From contig JBAMJV010003947.1 of assembly GCA_037951105.1 (NCBI GenBank), positions 1 through 64,000 on the forward strand: 64,000 nt of DNA, in the 5' to 3' direction. The translations under genes were made by a program, and so were the position numbers. The first letter of the stretch is position 1, and every line of letters begins with the position of its first letter. Source of the DNA: Echinarachnius parma (taxonomy: Eukaryota; Echinodermata; Echinoidea; Clypeasteroida; Echinarachniidae). Under the pieces are notes generated by a model. The model ran no database searches. It saw only the letters and a program-made list of their open reading frames with translations, and was not told the origin of the DNA. Below are positions 43,790-56,875 of this stretch, piece after piece.

Positions 43790-46193
43790 TAAGAGACATT
43801 TTACAAGTACTGATTGAACTTACCTTATAACGCTATAATGTTAGTGACAAACAAACTTGGAACGCATTCCTGTTCCAGCAGGCAATTTATTGATTAATGG
43901 TAAAATATCAGTTCAGGTCTATCCAGTTTATCAGTTAATTAATGGCAATAACAATACACGCCAGTTCGTCGCAACATAGACATGAGTATACTTCTATCAA
44001 CGTGAGTTCACCTAATATGATCCAGTGCAATTCAATAAATGTCAGTTAATTCAAATTAACGTGAGTTTCCATTTTTCCAATGAAAGTCAAATTCATATCA
44101 ATTAATGCCAGTTCGTTCCGATCGAATTCAATTCGTTTCATTCATCATGATCAATGCCAGTTTGATCCCAGAAAAATAGGTTAATTCAATTAATGAGAGT
44201 TCGTTGTTATAGAAATCAGTATTGAATTTCGAGCGATGTCAGTTCGTTCCAATATAGAATCTGTTAATTTTAATTTAAGTCAGTTTGTTCCAATCAAATT
44301 GAGTTAATTGAATTTAAATCAATGCAGTTCTTTCCAATGTAAATCAGTTAACTTCAATAGATGTGCGATGAGTTCGTTTCAACGTAACAAATTAATGTTA
44401 TCTAATTAATAGCAGTTCAATTTAGTGAAACATTAGGTTCAGTTTGCATCCAAGAGAATCGCTGGTTGGTTTCCTTGGCATAAACCATTTGCTGGTTTTA
44501 CCTTTCAAAAAAATATAAGTTCCTTACAAAATGATTGAAATCAGTTCATATACATTTTGTCACTTCATTCCGACGTAAATTCCTTTTCCATTAATATCAG
44601 GTAAGCTGAGTAGAGCACGCAATTCAGTTAGTATCCAAAAGCTCTACCATATGTCAATGTTGTGATTGTGTTTTAACCGATTACAACCTATCATTAGTCA
44701 TGTCGGGAAAACGATTGTCTGAAATATTCCACCCCGGTTCAACCTGGCATAAGACGACTATTCAGTATACGTCTCTAGAAACACTCAAGATTTCAAATAA
44801 ACCTTCAGATCATCAATGACGAGCTGGTCTGCTCAATATGTAGCCAAACAGGGAGGCAACATACAAACCATATCTGTAACCAACGTCAAGATAAGTTCGG
44901 TTAGGTATATTTGTTTTGCATATTGACCTTCCACACAGATAGAACGCACGCACTGATGTTTGAATAATATATGATTATGAATATTCATAGTTGTTCCAGA
45001 TTATGTATAAACGGGTGAAATATCAATAAAACATATCGAATCGGAATGGCCCAGATTAATTCAATGATTTTTTTTAATTTAAAAAACGCTTACAATTTTT
45101 CAAACATTTTCAAAAAAAGGTTTTTAAATATTTGTTGATGATCTCTCTATTTAATCATCATTTCAACAAAACATCACATGCATAAATAATTTTGTATGAA
45201 AAATGGTTGAAAAGAATATTTGTTTAGAGAGCGCCCTCCTGTGTTTTAATAGCTCTTTTTGAATGATAACATGATTTGTACCTAGTAGTCGTTTGTATAC
45301 CTTTCGAGCATGGCGGAGTCATAACTATTAGTTTGTAAGGTTATCGAGGAGGTTTTGGTTACTAGAGCCCAGCCTTACCAAATCTGTACTATGCCTATTT
45401 AAAGGCAAACTGGTGCAAAACAATGAAAATGGAAAGAGTCATAACAAATCCTGTTTAGATGTATAGTACGGTATTTTTAAGATTGTGCTAATTAATGGGA
45501 TGTCTAGAATTACAAAACCCCACTTTGGTTCAGGTAAACAGGATAACAATTGACGAAATTAGATACACACATTATTATGTAGTGTAATGTGTTTGCTAAT
45601 TAAGCCAATCTGAAGGTCACTTCCATGACTTTGTGGACATAATAGGCACCTTATAAAACCTTTCAAATACAACAGAAGTGTCATGATCTATGTTCTAGAA
45701 GGTGTAATCTTTCAGAATTATGCTAAAAATATCTATTTGCCTACATAAAACAGTCCATCTGGCGAAAACAGCTCAGAATGGCAAAATTCAGATGTCAAAT
45801 ATTCATCATATCATCGAGAATAGCGCCCTTATGTGGTACATATGTTTGCAGATTGAGAGCTTGACCCGCTCGACATGTATGTCAAATATGAAAGTGATCG
45901 GTCTAATTTATATAGAAATTAGAAAGGGGGACTCTGTGGGCGTTATGTGGGCCTGGGAACACCAAAATAGCTTGAGATTGATATTCGTATCGTACCAAAA
46001 TTAAATGTGAGGACCATGGTTTAACGCATTATGTTGAAGACTAGACGTTGATAAATGAAGAAGAAAAATACCGGTAATACAATACGATTTGCGTAATGTT
46101 TTGTATTGATCCCTATAAACAAAACAAGCGCAGTGCTCCCAAATACCCGATATAGTCGATATGATTGATATCGTATATAATAACTATGTATCA

Positions 46194-46920
46194 AAGGGAT
46201 CTAGTAACATTGTCCAACTTCGCAAATTCGTCCATTACGTATACCATGATTACTCTGCCATGTATACAACATCAGGGATAGTTGAGTTCTGGTAAGGAGA
46301 GTACAGTTTTGGTCAAACTGAATTGTAGTAACCAAAACCTGCATCATTACATTACAAACTAATAGTTATAACTCGAAAGGAATAAAAAATTACAAATGAC
46401 TTAGTAAAGATCCTGTTATGATTCAAAAAGAGCCGTTACAACTCAAGAGGGCGAAACACTCATCGGTTTCAACCACTTTTAATAAAATCTTTTGCATGTG
46501 ATATTTTGTCGAAATAGTGAATAGATAGAGAGATAATCAACAATTATTTCAAAACCTATTTTGTAACTTTTTGAAAAGAGGAAGCATTTTTTTTTTACGG
46601 CTGGTTCAAAATTATCGAATAAGTGTGGGGCCGGCCCCACATTTATTACAAATGGCTATGTTTATGGATATTTCAGCCGTTTCTGAACCGATTTTGATCA
46701 AATAAAGTTTATTCTGTCATTATAATATTATGCTCTTTCAAATTTTAAACTCAGTTTTTCATTATCTCACAAAAACAATTTTTATGTAGCGCCCTCTCTT
46801 ACAAAACTCAACTATCTCTTTAACGTGAACATTTCACACAATGCTCGAAGGACATAACAGATCACAAAACTACACCAACGATTCATCACCTTCTGCACAT
46901 GCCAAGCAAAGTTACTAGAC
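46194..46920 (+). mobile_element. family B MITE interrupted by family A
   Basis: AAGGGATCTAGTAACATTG at the left and AAAGTTACTAGAC at the right are family B ends. A full family A element (46274-46819; AGGGATAGTTGAGTTCTGG to ACAAAACTCAACTATCTCT) lies inside. In D1 the same family B insertion is only 93 bp and has no nested A. Confidence 0.75.
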
Positions 46921-47584
46921 TTTTTGAACATTATTTAATTATTGAATCGATATGTTTGGTTTGTTAATTCCTGAAACAAAGAGGGTATGAGTTGGGCCTT
47001 TGTTTAATACGCATTTGTAAAGAAACGAAAGAATGATGATAACCAAAATAACAATCACCCTCCTCTCGACTCTGTCTCTCCCTCTTTAATTTAATATTGT
47101 CTGTGTCTCAATAGTATCATCACCATTGATTGAGACTTATGGGCGGGTGAATCTTATTTTAGTTATTGTGGGATGGAGTACAAGGTTTCTATTAAAGAAA
47201 TAGAAAAGGAAATTCGAAATACCAGGCATCAAGAAGATTGTAATTATGTAACTTATAATATAACAATGACTCATGGGGGAGAGCCTGAGAGGGGAGTACG
47301 GTTTTTGGTTTCATTCACATATTCGTACCTTGCATCTTTATATAGATATCTGAGGTAATCTTTATGATATCATTATTGCGGGGGCACAAGTATATGAAAT
47401 GGCGGGAACCATTTTTATCTTTATAGAGACCCGACCAGTGTCACGCGATGTTGATTACTGTACTTTATACCCTCTTACTAGCTGTGTTCCCTACATGTCT
47501 ATTCCAGCAAATATCTGGAATATCAATATTTGAGCTCCTTTTCTTTGTGCACACTGGGCTAGTTATCACAAATACTTATTACCT

Positions 47585-48012
47585 AAAGGGTACCACCACC
47601 CAAATATTGTATTCTTTAAAAAAAAAGGGGGTAACATTCTGAGTACCATTCCACTAAAAAGTTCAGAAAAAAAGTTTTCGGAAAAAATACATAATTGGAA
47701 AAAAACATCACCATACTAAAACATGTGTTCAGTGGTCTGCGTACGAAGACTACCTTTTGTATAGGAAGAAGGCATCTTCCGTGATTCTATTGTCTTAAAA
47801 CGTACGCGTTAATGGAATTGTCGCACTCGCAAGTGTTTTTCGCGTACGGAACCATGACAAAATAATGGTTCCGTAAGTCGTGATAATTAATTGCATCGAT
47901 TATGAATTACACTACCCTTTGCAAATTGCTGGGTGCAGTATCTATTTGATATCACTGTCACACAACGGTACGAAAACATGTAATTATGTGTTCTGGACAG
48001 GTGGTCTCCTTT
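47585..48012. mobile_element. 428-bp insertion with AAAGGRKACCACC ends
   Basis: AAAGGGTACCACCACCC and GGACAGGTGGTCTCCTTT are imperfect inverted ends. It interrupts the unit between ACAAATACTTATTACCT and AGTATCTCGTGATAG, contiguous in outline at 13390-13420 and 16450-16470. The interior has GTACGCGTTAATGG and CGCGTACGGAACC words. No ORF. Confidence 0.6.
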
Positions 48013-48732
48013 AGTATCTCGTGATAGTTCGAACTTTCAAACCATTCGTCACACTATGGCAAGTCAAGTGTAATTGAGAATATGTGTCATTCTATAATAT
48101 ATTAGAAAGGTGACAATCAGAGTCAAGGGATATTTTGATGACTGTACTTTTTACCCACTTGATCTTTGTACTTTGTACCAATACCAGAAATTATGAATAA
48201 TCGTGTCCTAGTACAAATAACTAAAATAATAACAGTATTTGCGCGCTTACTTTCGTATATTTGTTTTACACTCGGGACTGGTTATCACAAAGACTGTGTG
48301 CTTTATATCTCGGGTTCAAACTTTAGACCCATTCGTCACAGCATAACAATGTGGAATTCATATTTCTTTAAGTTTGTATTACAGGTGTGACGATCAGAGT
48401 TAAGCGGTGTTCTGATTATTGAACTATATGCCAACTTAATCTTTTCAATACTAGGACAATGTATAGAATACCTCTACAAAGAACTGTACCCGTACCCGTA
48501 TACTAACAACTCATTACCAATATGTGTATCCGGCTATTTAATGTCTTTATTATCAACTTATAGGGTCTGCTTATCAGTGTGTGCTTTTATATTTATAAAT
48601 TGTTCAAACTTTGACATTGAACTCATGTGAAGAGCACTGGTGTATTACAATGGCGGTATATGAAATGATATCCACTGGAATGTAGATGAGGAAGGGGCTG
48701 CAGCCCCCTTCCCCCCCCCCCCCCCCCTCCCC

Positions 48733-48920
48733 CAGAGCACACACGCACATACGCACACACATACACACACGCACGCACGCACACGCACAAACAAACACAC
48801 ACACATACACACACACACACACGCGCACTAATACACACGCACATGTACGTACACACACACGCACACCCACCCACTCGCTCACTAACACACACATAAACGC
48901 AGACACACGCACATGCATGT
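48733..48920 (+). repeat. (CA)n-rich microsatellite after a C-run
   Basis: CA repeats mixed with CGCACA, preceded by a C-rich tract at 48708-48732. Cys/Val- and His/Thr-rich frames on the two strands (up to 122 codons) are readings of it. Confidence 0.95.
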
Positions 48921-48924
48921 CACA

Positions 48925-49675
48925 GATGTCTATACATCATACAAACAAGGTGTACATCAACGTACAAAGACAAAATAACGTTACATCAGGGTATAAACAG
49001 ACTTTATTACTCACTACAAAGAAAGCATTTCATTGTGTTTGTACATGCAGCTAATAACCGTGATCATTATCTTATTTGCTAAACAAAAATACCATATAAT
49101 ATTAAGTTAACTGGAGTATAGTTTATTATTATATAATTGTTCTATATTTACCTGGCATTAGAACAAAACATAAATTCGAAACCCAATTTTAATCACAACT
49201 GATTCAAACAATTTATCTTCACAAAGTTAAATGACATTATTTGCATCATGGTTAGCGCAAAATCTTGCAATAGGTTATGTGCCGAGAAATCACACGATCC
49301 ATTTGTTTTTCCAAACTAACTTCCTAAATGAAAAATACTCAATAACTTGTCAAGAAAACTACCACTCTTAATAGACAGAAATATGTACAGTATTACAATG
49401 TAAACAATAAAGGCATCAAACATGGGCATGCAAAACACAACAACAACGAGAGCACATTGTGACCCTCCAAACGTCATCATGGTATCATTATCATGTATGT
49501 ATACAGACCAGGAATGGTTTTAAATATACATGATATATTATATCAATGTGTCATCTGCAAGCATAATACAACATGGAAACATAGTTTATAAATATATTTT
49601 ATGATGTAGAGAAATATAATACAGGGAATGTTAATTTCACATGCTAATGTGCAAAGATCAATATTTGGCATATTT
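48925..49675. other. unassigned AT-rich DNA
   Basis: Nothing recognisable. Confidence 0.3.
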
Positions 49676-49744
49676 ATTATACCTCGCAGAATATGAACTG
49701 AAGATAAACATATTCTTATGTCATAATATTCACATGGTGTCATC

Positions 49745-49828
49745 ATCTGAATGATTCTTGATTGATTGATCGATTATTTGTTCGTTGGTGAGTTTATTTT
49801 TATGGGTTATGATTGATTGATTGATTGC

Positions 49829-49872
<44 letters not shown>

Positions 49873-50035
49873 CTGACTGACGGACTGATTGACTGCTGAC
49901 TGATTGATTGATTGATTAAATGATTATTGATTGATTCATCGATTATTGTTCTTTGGTGAGTTTGTTTGTATGAGCGATGATTGATTGATTGAACGACTGA
50001 CTGACTGACTGATTGATTGTTTGATTGATTGATTA
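49745..50035 (+). repeat. (TTGA)n tetranucleotide array
   Basis: TTGATTGATTGA runs with CTGA variants. The paralogous array in block 2 is at 55383-55610 and is longer. Asn/Gln/Ser-rich frames there come from this repeat. Confidence 0.95.
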
Positions 50036-50761
50036 ATAACAGTTACATTTTTACAATTATATTTATACATACAATTACTATTTATAACAATGCACTTTCG
50101 TGTAACTATGAGTTGATATAAAGGACAAGCTTGAAAACAAAATGATAGTCAATAATTTGTTTGCTCTACATCTGCACACTAAGGATATTGGTAGAGGTAT
50201 AACTCATCATTTACAAAAGACGACAGACTAATAAAAGTGATCGGGTTAACATATTCATATTTCATACTATTTACGCGGTATGTAAAGGAAACGTTCGCAA
50301 ACATAATATTCGATCATCGGGTTAATTTTGATTAGCATTTAAATGATATGTACATAAAATCCCCTCATCACATAGAACAATTTACCCAAAATAGCTTGAG
50401 AAATATTTTAACAAATATTTGATTTTGCAACCTGCAATTTCACTAATTTAATGTTGTGGATGTCTCATAAGTTGTACGTATCAATTTAAATATCGCATCA
50501 ATTGACTTTAGAGTTATGTATTTTTGTCGTTATTACTTTGTGACGGGTTATCCCGCCTTTTGATGTCATTGTATGACATGAGTATTATTTCAGTGGATAT
50601 GGGTTAAATTGGGTTAAATCAACTGCTACAAATGAGGTCAAATAATTCAGAATATGTTGATGTTCGTACACTTTTACAGTCACATGATTATATCACATTT
50701 GTTTGAAATATTTACAATGTACAACAGAAAGACACTGAATGAGGCAAGATAACGTTAAAGT

Positions 50762-51046
50762 CATTCCCGTGCCAATTTTGGCACATAAGGCGGTGGCCAA
50801 TTAATTAGCCCTAGGCCACACGTCTACTATAAGTAGTGAAATATACAGAAGTGGGCTAGTCCTCTTAACTCCGTGTTTAGCTCTTCCTTCTCCATTATAT
50901 ATATTAATGCCGAGCGCCTGGCTTAAAGGCAGAAGGTACCATTCTTTAAAAGTCTTTGGTATGACAATGTATGACCCGGTCAGGGTTCCAACCCGGGACC
51001 TGCCGTGAATGAGGCGGACAGTCTAACTGCTAAGCCACCATGAACG
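50762..51046 (-). mobile_element. tRNA-derived SINE, block 1 copy
   Basis: Minus-strand head TGGTGGCTTAGCAGTTAGAC and GGGTTGGAACCC (B box with one change). Body as at 40022-40316. It is shared with block 2 at the same place, so it predates the duplication. Confidence 0.8.
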
Positions 51047-52036
51047 AGGCAAAAGGATCATCAATTGATCTTTTACAAAGTGATGATATATCTACAGGGT
51101 TGTGAAACACGCTATATCATAATTGTATACAAATACTAGAGTATGACGATATTTTACAAAGTGATAATGTATCTACATGGTTGTGAAAAACACTATAACA
51201 TATAATTATATAAAGACACTTAAAGAGTATAATGATATTTTACAAAGTGATAATCTATCTACAGAATATGTATGGTATTATTGTATTAAAATATATATCT
51301 ATGATTTTGAAAGAACACCGCAGTCTTGTATCAAAGGCAAAACGGTCACCATACAATGGTACTTAAACAGTGATAATGTATCTATATTTAGGGTTATGAA
51401 AACAAATACTACAGTACAGTTTTGTTTAAAAACTGTAAAAGATTACCATATTCGTATGCAGTATATTGTATTATGTATTCAAACGAGTATGATTTTTGAA
51501 GAACGCTGTGCACAGTATTGTATAACGAGGCAGCTAAAACAATACAGCTATATACACGATTGTATAACATCCCGTTATAAGTATGTCTCAATACCTCATT
51601 ATAAGAATGTAATATTTATAGTCATCACGTCATGGAATATAAGTCAACGACAATATGTTTGAATGGTTTTCGAATAAACCTAATACAATAATCTGCATAA
51701 ATATACATTTGGCACGTATAAACAAAATAAGAATCTGTATAACTATACGAGAACATATATCTACATTTAAATATGTATTACAAACACATATGAACATATT
51801 ATGCTGTACATTGGGTATAAACCAATGGAGTATCATGCATGATCACAATTGGCATAATGTTGAGAGGAGAGAAATACACTAAAAGGTACTGTATTGTATA
51901 TACATTGGATAATTACAAACACATCCGAAGGTACATCTATTTGTATATCAACACAATTACCTCATATAATTTATATAGTCAACAAATGATCTCAGGAATA
52001 GTTTTCAAATCAGAGAGCATAACTCAAAGACGCTTG

Positions 52037-53210
52037 AAGGGACTTTGTAACATTTTCTGAATCCTCAAATCCAATTGGAATTCTAGTCGTTCCTGTATAC
52101 CTAATTGTACTGGTATTAACAATAAAAGCATGGGACAGGTTTTGGTTTTTCGAATTTCCCTTTCGTTAAAAAGATATTTGCGATTGAAGTGTTCAGATAA
52201 TAAATTATCCACTGGATCGTCGTATCCATGTACAAAGTCAGTGCAATTAGTTAGCAAATATCACTTTGCATTTTTGCTCATTACTTGGCCATATAACGTC
52301 CATTTAACTTAAAATTTTTGCACAGTACACAGTGGTCATATAACATGTATAAGATAACAACAATATAAATTGTCTCAACTCTCAACCATAATCAATTTTT
52401 GCACATGTCAACAAAGTTACTAGATCCCTTACGTTTTGGTATAGAGGGCGCTTCGTACAAACTATTGTTTGTGAGGTAATGAAAAACTGAGTGTAAAATT
52501 GGAAAGAGCAACCAAGTTTAATGACATAATCAACTTTATTTGATACAAATCGGTCCAGAAACAGCTGACATATTCATAAGTATATTAGATTGGAATAAAT
52601 GTGCAATATGGGGACCAACATTTATTAAATAATCAAAACAGATTTTAAAATGCTACACATTTTTGAAAATCTACCAAAATTGTTTTTGATGAATTCGTAT
52701 TTTTACCAAATATCACATTCAAATTTGTTGATTTTTAAAATGGTTTAAACCTAAGGTGTCTGGAGAGCGCCCTCTTGTGTTAACGGCTGCCTTTTTAATG
52801 AAAACACCCCTATAACTTAACCGCGTATGTATGTTTTACTACCATTCAAGCATCATTAAACTATAATATTGTTAGTTTTTAATGATAATTTGCAAGTTTT
52901 AAATATGAAAAATCTGTTTGACCAAAACTGTTCTTTCCCTTTAAAGGGTTCTCTCAATCCTTTCCATATTCATTAAAGCACGGGACAGGTTTTGGTTTTT
53001 CAAATTTCCATTTCATTCCAAAGATATGTATGATTGAAGTGTTCAGATGTTAAACTGTCTACGGGATAATCTATAAGCTGTGTACAAAGTAATTGCAATG
53101 AGTTTGTGAATATCACTTTGCATTTTTGCTCATTTCTCAGCTAAGGAAACACATCCAATTAAAGTTTTGCACTTATCAACAAAGTTACTATCGATACCTT
53201 TAAGCATTTT
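52037..53210 (+). mobile_element. MITE cluster B-A-B
   Basis: Family B 52037-52430 ends ACAAAGTTACTAGATCCC. Family A 52431-52940 follows directly (ACGTTTTGGTATAGAGGGCGC to ACTGTTCTTTCCCT) and is followed by TTAAAGGG, which starts a second B (52945-53210). Sharing of one TTAA between A and B suggests insertion of one at the edge of the other. The paralogous block has only A-B (59138-60031). Confidence 0.65.
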
Positions 53211-53710
53211 TTATTTGTTTTCAATCCGTTTCTCGAATCATCATAATATAATCCATCTCGAACAGATACAACATTTAAGATATACAACATACAGTCATGA
53301 ATATGAAAACTAGTAACTATGAGATAATGTAGATACATTGCAAGATTACACGCATATCTCAATGTACTTTTGTGGTGTATTCCTTGTACAACAACCGAGT
53401 TACAGATTATTCCATAACACCCCAAATAGCTCATTATAATAAGGTCAACAGTTCATTAGTTCAATGATGTTAGTTTTAATACCATTACGTGTAATATGAA
53501 ATAAGTCAACAACAAAATCCAACTTTTGATATCCGTTTTCTTTTCAACTTAATGCAAGATCCTGCCACTATATATCACATTTTAGCATACATAACAAAAA
53601 TATGTATACGATAGTTGATGTAAATCGGAAGCTGACACAAACTTTGTTCTGCATTCTGTATAACAACTTGAGCGACACAATTGTATGATACCTCACAACC
53701 TCATTGTAAA

Positions 53711-54703
53711 AACTAGAAGGCCGACAAAGTCAGCATACCCACGCCTCCCATTGCAAAAAAGAGTCAAATTATGCCAGAACTTTGCAAAAAAAGGCCAAAT
53801 TATGCCAGGCATAATGCCAGATGCTAAAAGGGTCTAAATTATGCCAGAAAGCATAATTATGCCAGATCTGGCAACGTTGCTGAGAGTTGATGCACAGACG
53901 TACGTTGTATCGCATACAGCAGGCTAACCAGCGCGTTTTAGGCACGATTTGGTGAAAATGCCTAGGCCAGGGTGTAGGCCGCTTGCTTGCGGCGCGGCAG
54001 CCCCATGGCGAGGCAGTGTACAAAATTATTGACAATGAGACTGCACACTGTTTTACTTTTGTATAATCAATCCATTTTCCCCTATTTTCCTGATTCTAAC
54101 CAGTCTAGATGTATTCAATATGTAAAAATGAACATCTGTTCATCTTCACATTAGTGTCGGGTCAATAATAATTATTAAATAAATAAATGTATTTTTCGGA
54201 AACTTACCAATTTCTTGGCGCTTCAAAGTTCAGATCAGCGTGTTGCAATTCAATTCCGTTCCGTATTAATTAACCCGGAATCGAAAGTACCGTACCATAA
54301 CATATGGTACCGTGCGCGCGATCGCGATGCACACCTGGACTAAACTTGTTAGTTGCTGCTCGATTGGATTCAGCGAGGTTACCGTACCGCGCCTATAACG
54401 TGCAGATATTATTTAGGCACACACGTGCATTAAATACATACTCAAACTTCAAGGTTCCACAGAATTTGCAGGGGTCAACCAATCATCACCAAAATCTAAT
54501 CGATTCTTCCATGTCACTATCCAAACATTCCCTGAAAATTTGGTGCAAATCCGTTCACCCGTTCTCTAGTTATCTTGTACACAAACAAACAAAAAAAAAA
54601 AAAAAAAAACAGACAAACAAACAAACAAACAAACAAACAAACAAACAAACAAATATACGGAACCCTTTACATAACCCCCTGCCGATTTCATCGGCGTGGG
54701 TAA
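53711..54703 (+). mobile_element. about 1-kb insertion with (ACAA)n array, block 1 only
   Basis: Block 2 reads from TAGTAAAAATAAACTCAACACG without it (about 62630). The insert begins near AGAAGGCCGACAAAGTC/ATACCCACGCC and ends GCCGATTTCATCGGCGTGGG, so ACCCACGCC is inverted at the two ends. Near the end, GTGCAAATCCGTTCACCCG and CTCTAGTTATCTTGTAC precede an A-run and (ACAA)n at 54590-54652. Such tails are seen in SINE-like repeats of marine animals (from memory). A TATGCC repeat patch is at 53770-53865. Confidence 0.55.
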
Positions 54704-55490
54704 TAAACTCAACACGTTCAATAAGGAATGATTATCACTACACGGAATTTATCTCAAAGACGGAAGCAAACTGTTTGAATCCGTTTGTCAAATCAGCATA
54801 AGGCCTCTCGAATAGGATGGTCACAAACAAATGGCGGGGGTTTGGTGGGCCGGAAGGGGGCTGGTGCCTTCCCAGAAGTTTATAAAATGGCCATATTCAG
54901 GCAAAACAAAAATTACAATCGGGCAAAATGGCTGTCATATTCTGGAAAAGTCATACAAACTACATCGTTTTCGTAACCCTTTGACTTTGAATTGTTTTTA
55001 TTCTTAGGTGAAAATGGGGAAGATATAATTCGGGCAATAATCCTCCCCCCCCCCCCCCCCCCTTCCCTGGAAACAAATGTGCCCATATGTACACCCATGC
55101 CCGTGTGAAGCCTATGCGATTTTGATCAGCTGACCACGGATTTCTAGTCTGTGAAGGGCCCGTTCACGGTGCCAACAGTACGGTACGAACACGGTGTATA
55201 TACAGATAAGCAAGGAAGCAACACGGAATCAACACGGATGAGCTGAACAATATAATTTTGGCCGGTCTCGACACGGAGCTCCCGGTGAAAATTAAGCAGG
55301 TTTAATTAACTATAAATGTACATAGATCAATATTTGACATGTTTATTACATCACAGAATATGAACTGAAGAATAAGATATTCTTATTTGACATGAATATG
55401 ATAATATTGATTGATTGATCGATTATTGATTGACTGATTGACCTACTGACTGACTGACTGACTGACTGACTGATTGATTGATTGATTGAG

Positions 55491-55549
<59 letters not shown>

Positions 55550-55557
55550 CTGATTGG

Positions 55558-55589
<32 letters not shown>

Positions 55590-56405
55590 CTGATTGGTTG
55601 GTTGATTGATTAAGTGTTCTTTGGCTAGTTTATTCAAGGAGGTTTCCCTTATACCTCCTTGGTTTATTTGTATTATTTGTAAGAGTGATGATTTATAGAT
55701 GGATAAATTTGTATTTTACGTTTACAATAAAATAGTAATTGCACACAATTACTAACAAAGCCCTTTCGTGTAACTATCATCTGATATGAAGGACAAGCTT
55801 GGAGACAAAGCTGTACATCTGCACATTGAGGGTATTGGTAGAGGAATTATTCATCATTCACAAAAGACGACAGACTAATACAAGTGATTGGGTTAATATC
55901 ATAATTTCATAATGTTCACGCGGTATATAAAGGAAACGTTCGCAAACATAATATTCAATCATCGGGTTAATGTTGATTAGCATTTATATGATATGTACAT
56001 AAATAATTCCCTCATCACACAGACATAATTACCCAAATTGGGTTCAGAAATATTTTTGCTCAATATTTGATTTTGCAACCTGCATTTTCACTTATTCAAT
56101 TTAATTTGTGGATGTCGCATTAGTTGTATTTGTCGATTTAAATATCGCATTAATTTACTTTATAGAGTTATGTATTTACATTGTTATTACTTTGCAACAG
56201 GTTATCCCGCCTTTAGATGTAATTGTATGACAGGAGTATTATTTCAGTGGATATGGGTTAAGTTGGGGTAAGTCAACTGCTACAAAATGGTCAAATAATT
56301 CAGAATATGGTGACGTTCGTACACTTTTGCAGTCACATGATTGTTTATCACATCACGTTGAAATATTTACAATGTACAACCGAAAGACACTGAATGAGGC
56401 AAGTT

Positions 56406-56668
56406 AGAGTTAAAGTCCTTCCCGTGCCAATTCATTAGCCCTAGGCCACACGTCTACTATAAGTAGTGAAAGCTATACAGAAGGGGGCTAGTCCTATGGT
56501 AACTCCGTGTTTAGCTTTTCCTTATAAATTCTATTAATGCCGAGCGCCTGGCTAAAAGGCAGAATGTATCATTCTTTACAAGTTTTTGGTATGACCCGGT
56601 CTGGGTTCCAACCCGGGAGCTCCCGTGAATGAGGCGGACACTCTAACCGCTAAGCCACCATGAACATT
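56406..56668 (-). mobile_element. tRNA-derived SINE, block 2 copy
   Basis: Minus-strand TGGTGGCTTAGCGGTTAGAG and GGGTTGGAACCC. Body shorter than in block 1: about 20 bp between CCCGTGCCAATT and CATTAGCCC are missing. Confidence 0.8.
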
Positions 56669-56875
56669 TTACAAAGGGATAATGTATCTAAAGGGTTGTG
56701 AAAAACACTATAGCATATAATTATATAAAGACACTTAAAGAGTATAATGATCTTTTACAAAGTGATAATCTATCTTTAAAATATGTATGGTATTATTGTA
56801 TTACAATATATATCTATGATTTTGAAAGAACACCGCAGTCTTGTATCAAAGGCAAAACGGTCATCATATAATGGT

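Larger units (their letters stand above)
41199..48600 (+). repeat. 7.4-kb unit, copy D4 (reference copy)
   Basis: The most complete copy, collinear with D1 and continuing to the right-end segment also seen at 1-936 and 33997-34720. It contains a truncated family B (41295-41532), truncated family A (42412-42640), a C-run (42691-42708), the minisatellite (43960-44440) and segment E (47374-47590). No ORF is conserved between the copies. Net of copy-specific insertions the unit is about 6.2 kb. Confidence 0.75.
49680..55330 (+). repeat. segmental duplication, block 1
   Basis: Order: TTGA array (49745-50035), ATAAAGGAAACGTTCGC..., SINE (50762-51046), degenerate repeats (51060-52030), families B-A-B (52037-53210), CTCGAACAGATAC..., an insertion (53711-54703), and a segment ending AGCTGACCACGGATTTC. 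Block 2 (55330-63060) repeats this order. The 161-codon frame at 51177-51662 lies in the degenerate repeats and is broken in both paralogues, so I do not call it a gene. Confidence 0.75.

Noticed and set aside
48604-49054. Cys/Val- or His/Thr-rich frames of up to 122 codons
   Set aside because: They are the two strands of a CA microsatellite and a C-run.
49745-50035. CRISPR-like array
   Set aside because: The period is 4 bp with no spacers; the DNA is eukaryotic and no repeats of 25-40 bp with unique spacers occur in the window.
50968-51046. Functional tRNA gene
   Set aside because: A and B boxes are present on the minus strand, but the acceptor stem is not conserved and the head continues into a repeated SINE body.
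51177-51662. 161-codon plus-strand frame
   Set aside because: It lies in degenerate AT-rich repeats; the paralogous segments at 56700 and 58400 have stops and frame changes, and no motif is seen.
55443-55637. Asn/Gln/Ser-rich 64-codon minus frame
   Set aside because: A product of the TTGA tetranucleotide array.
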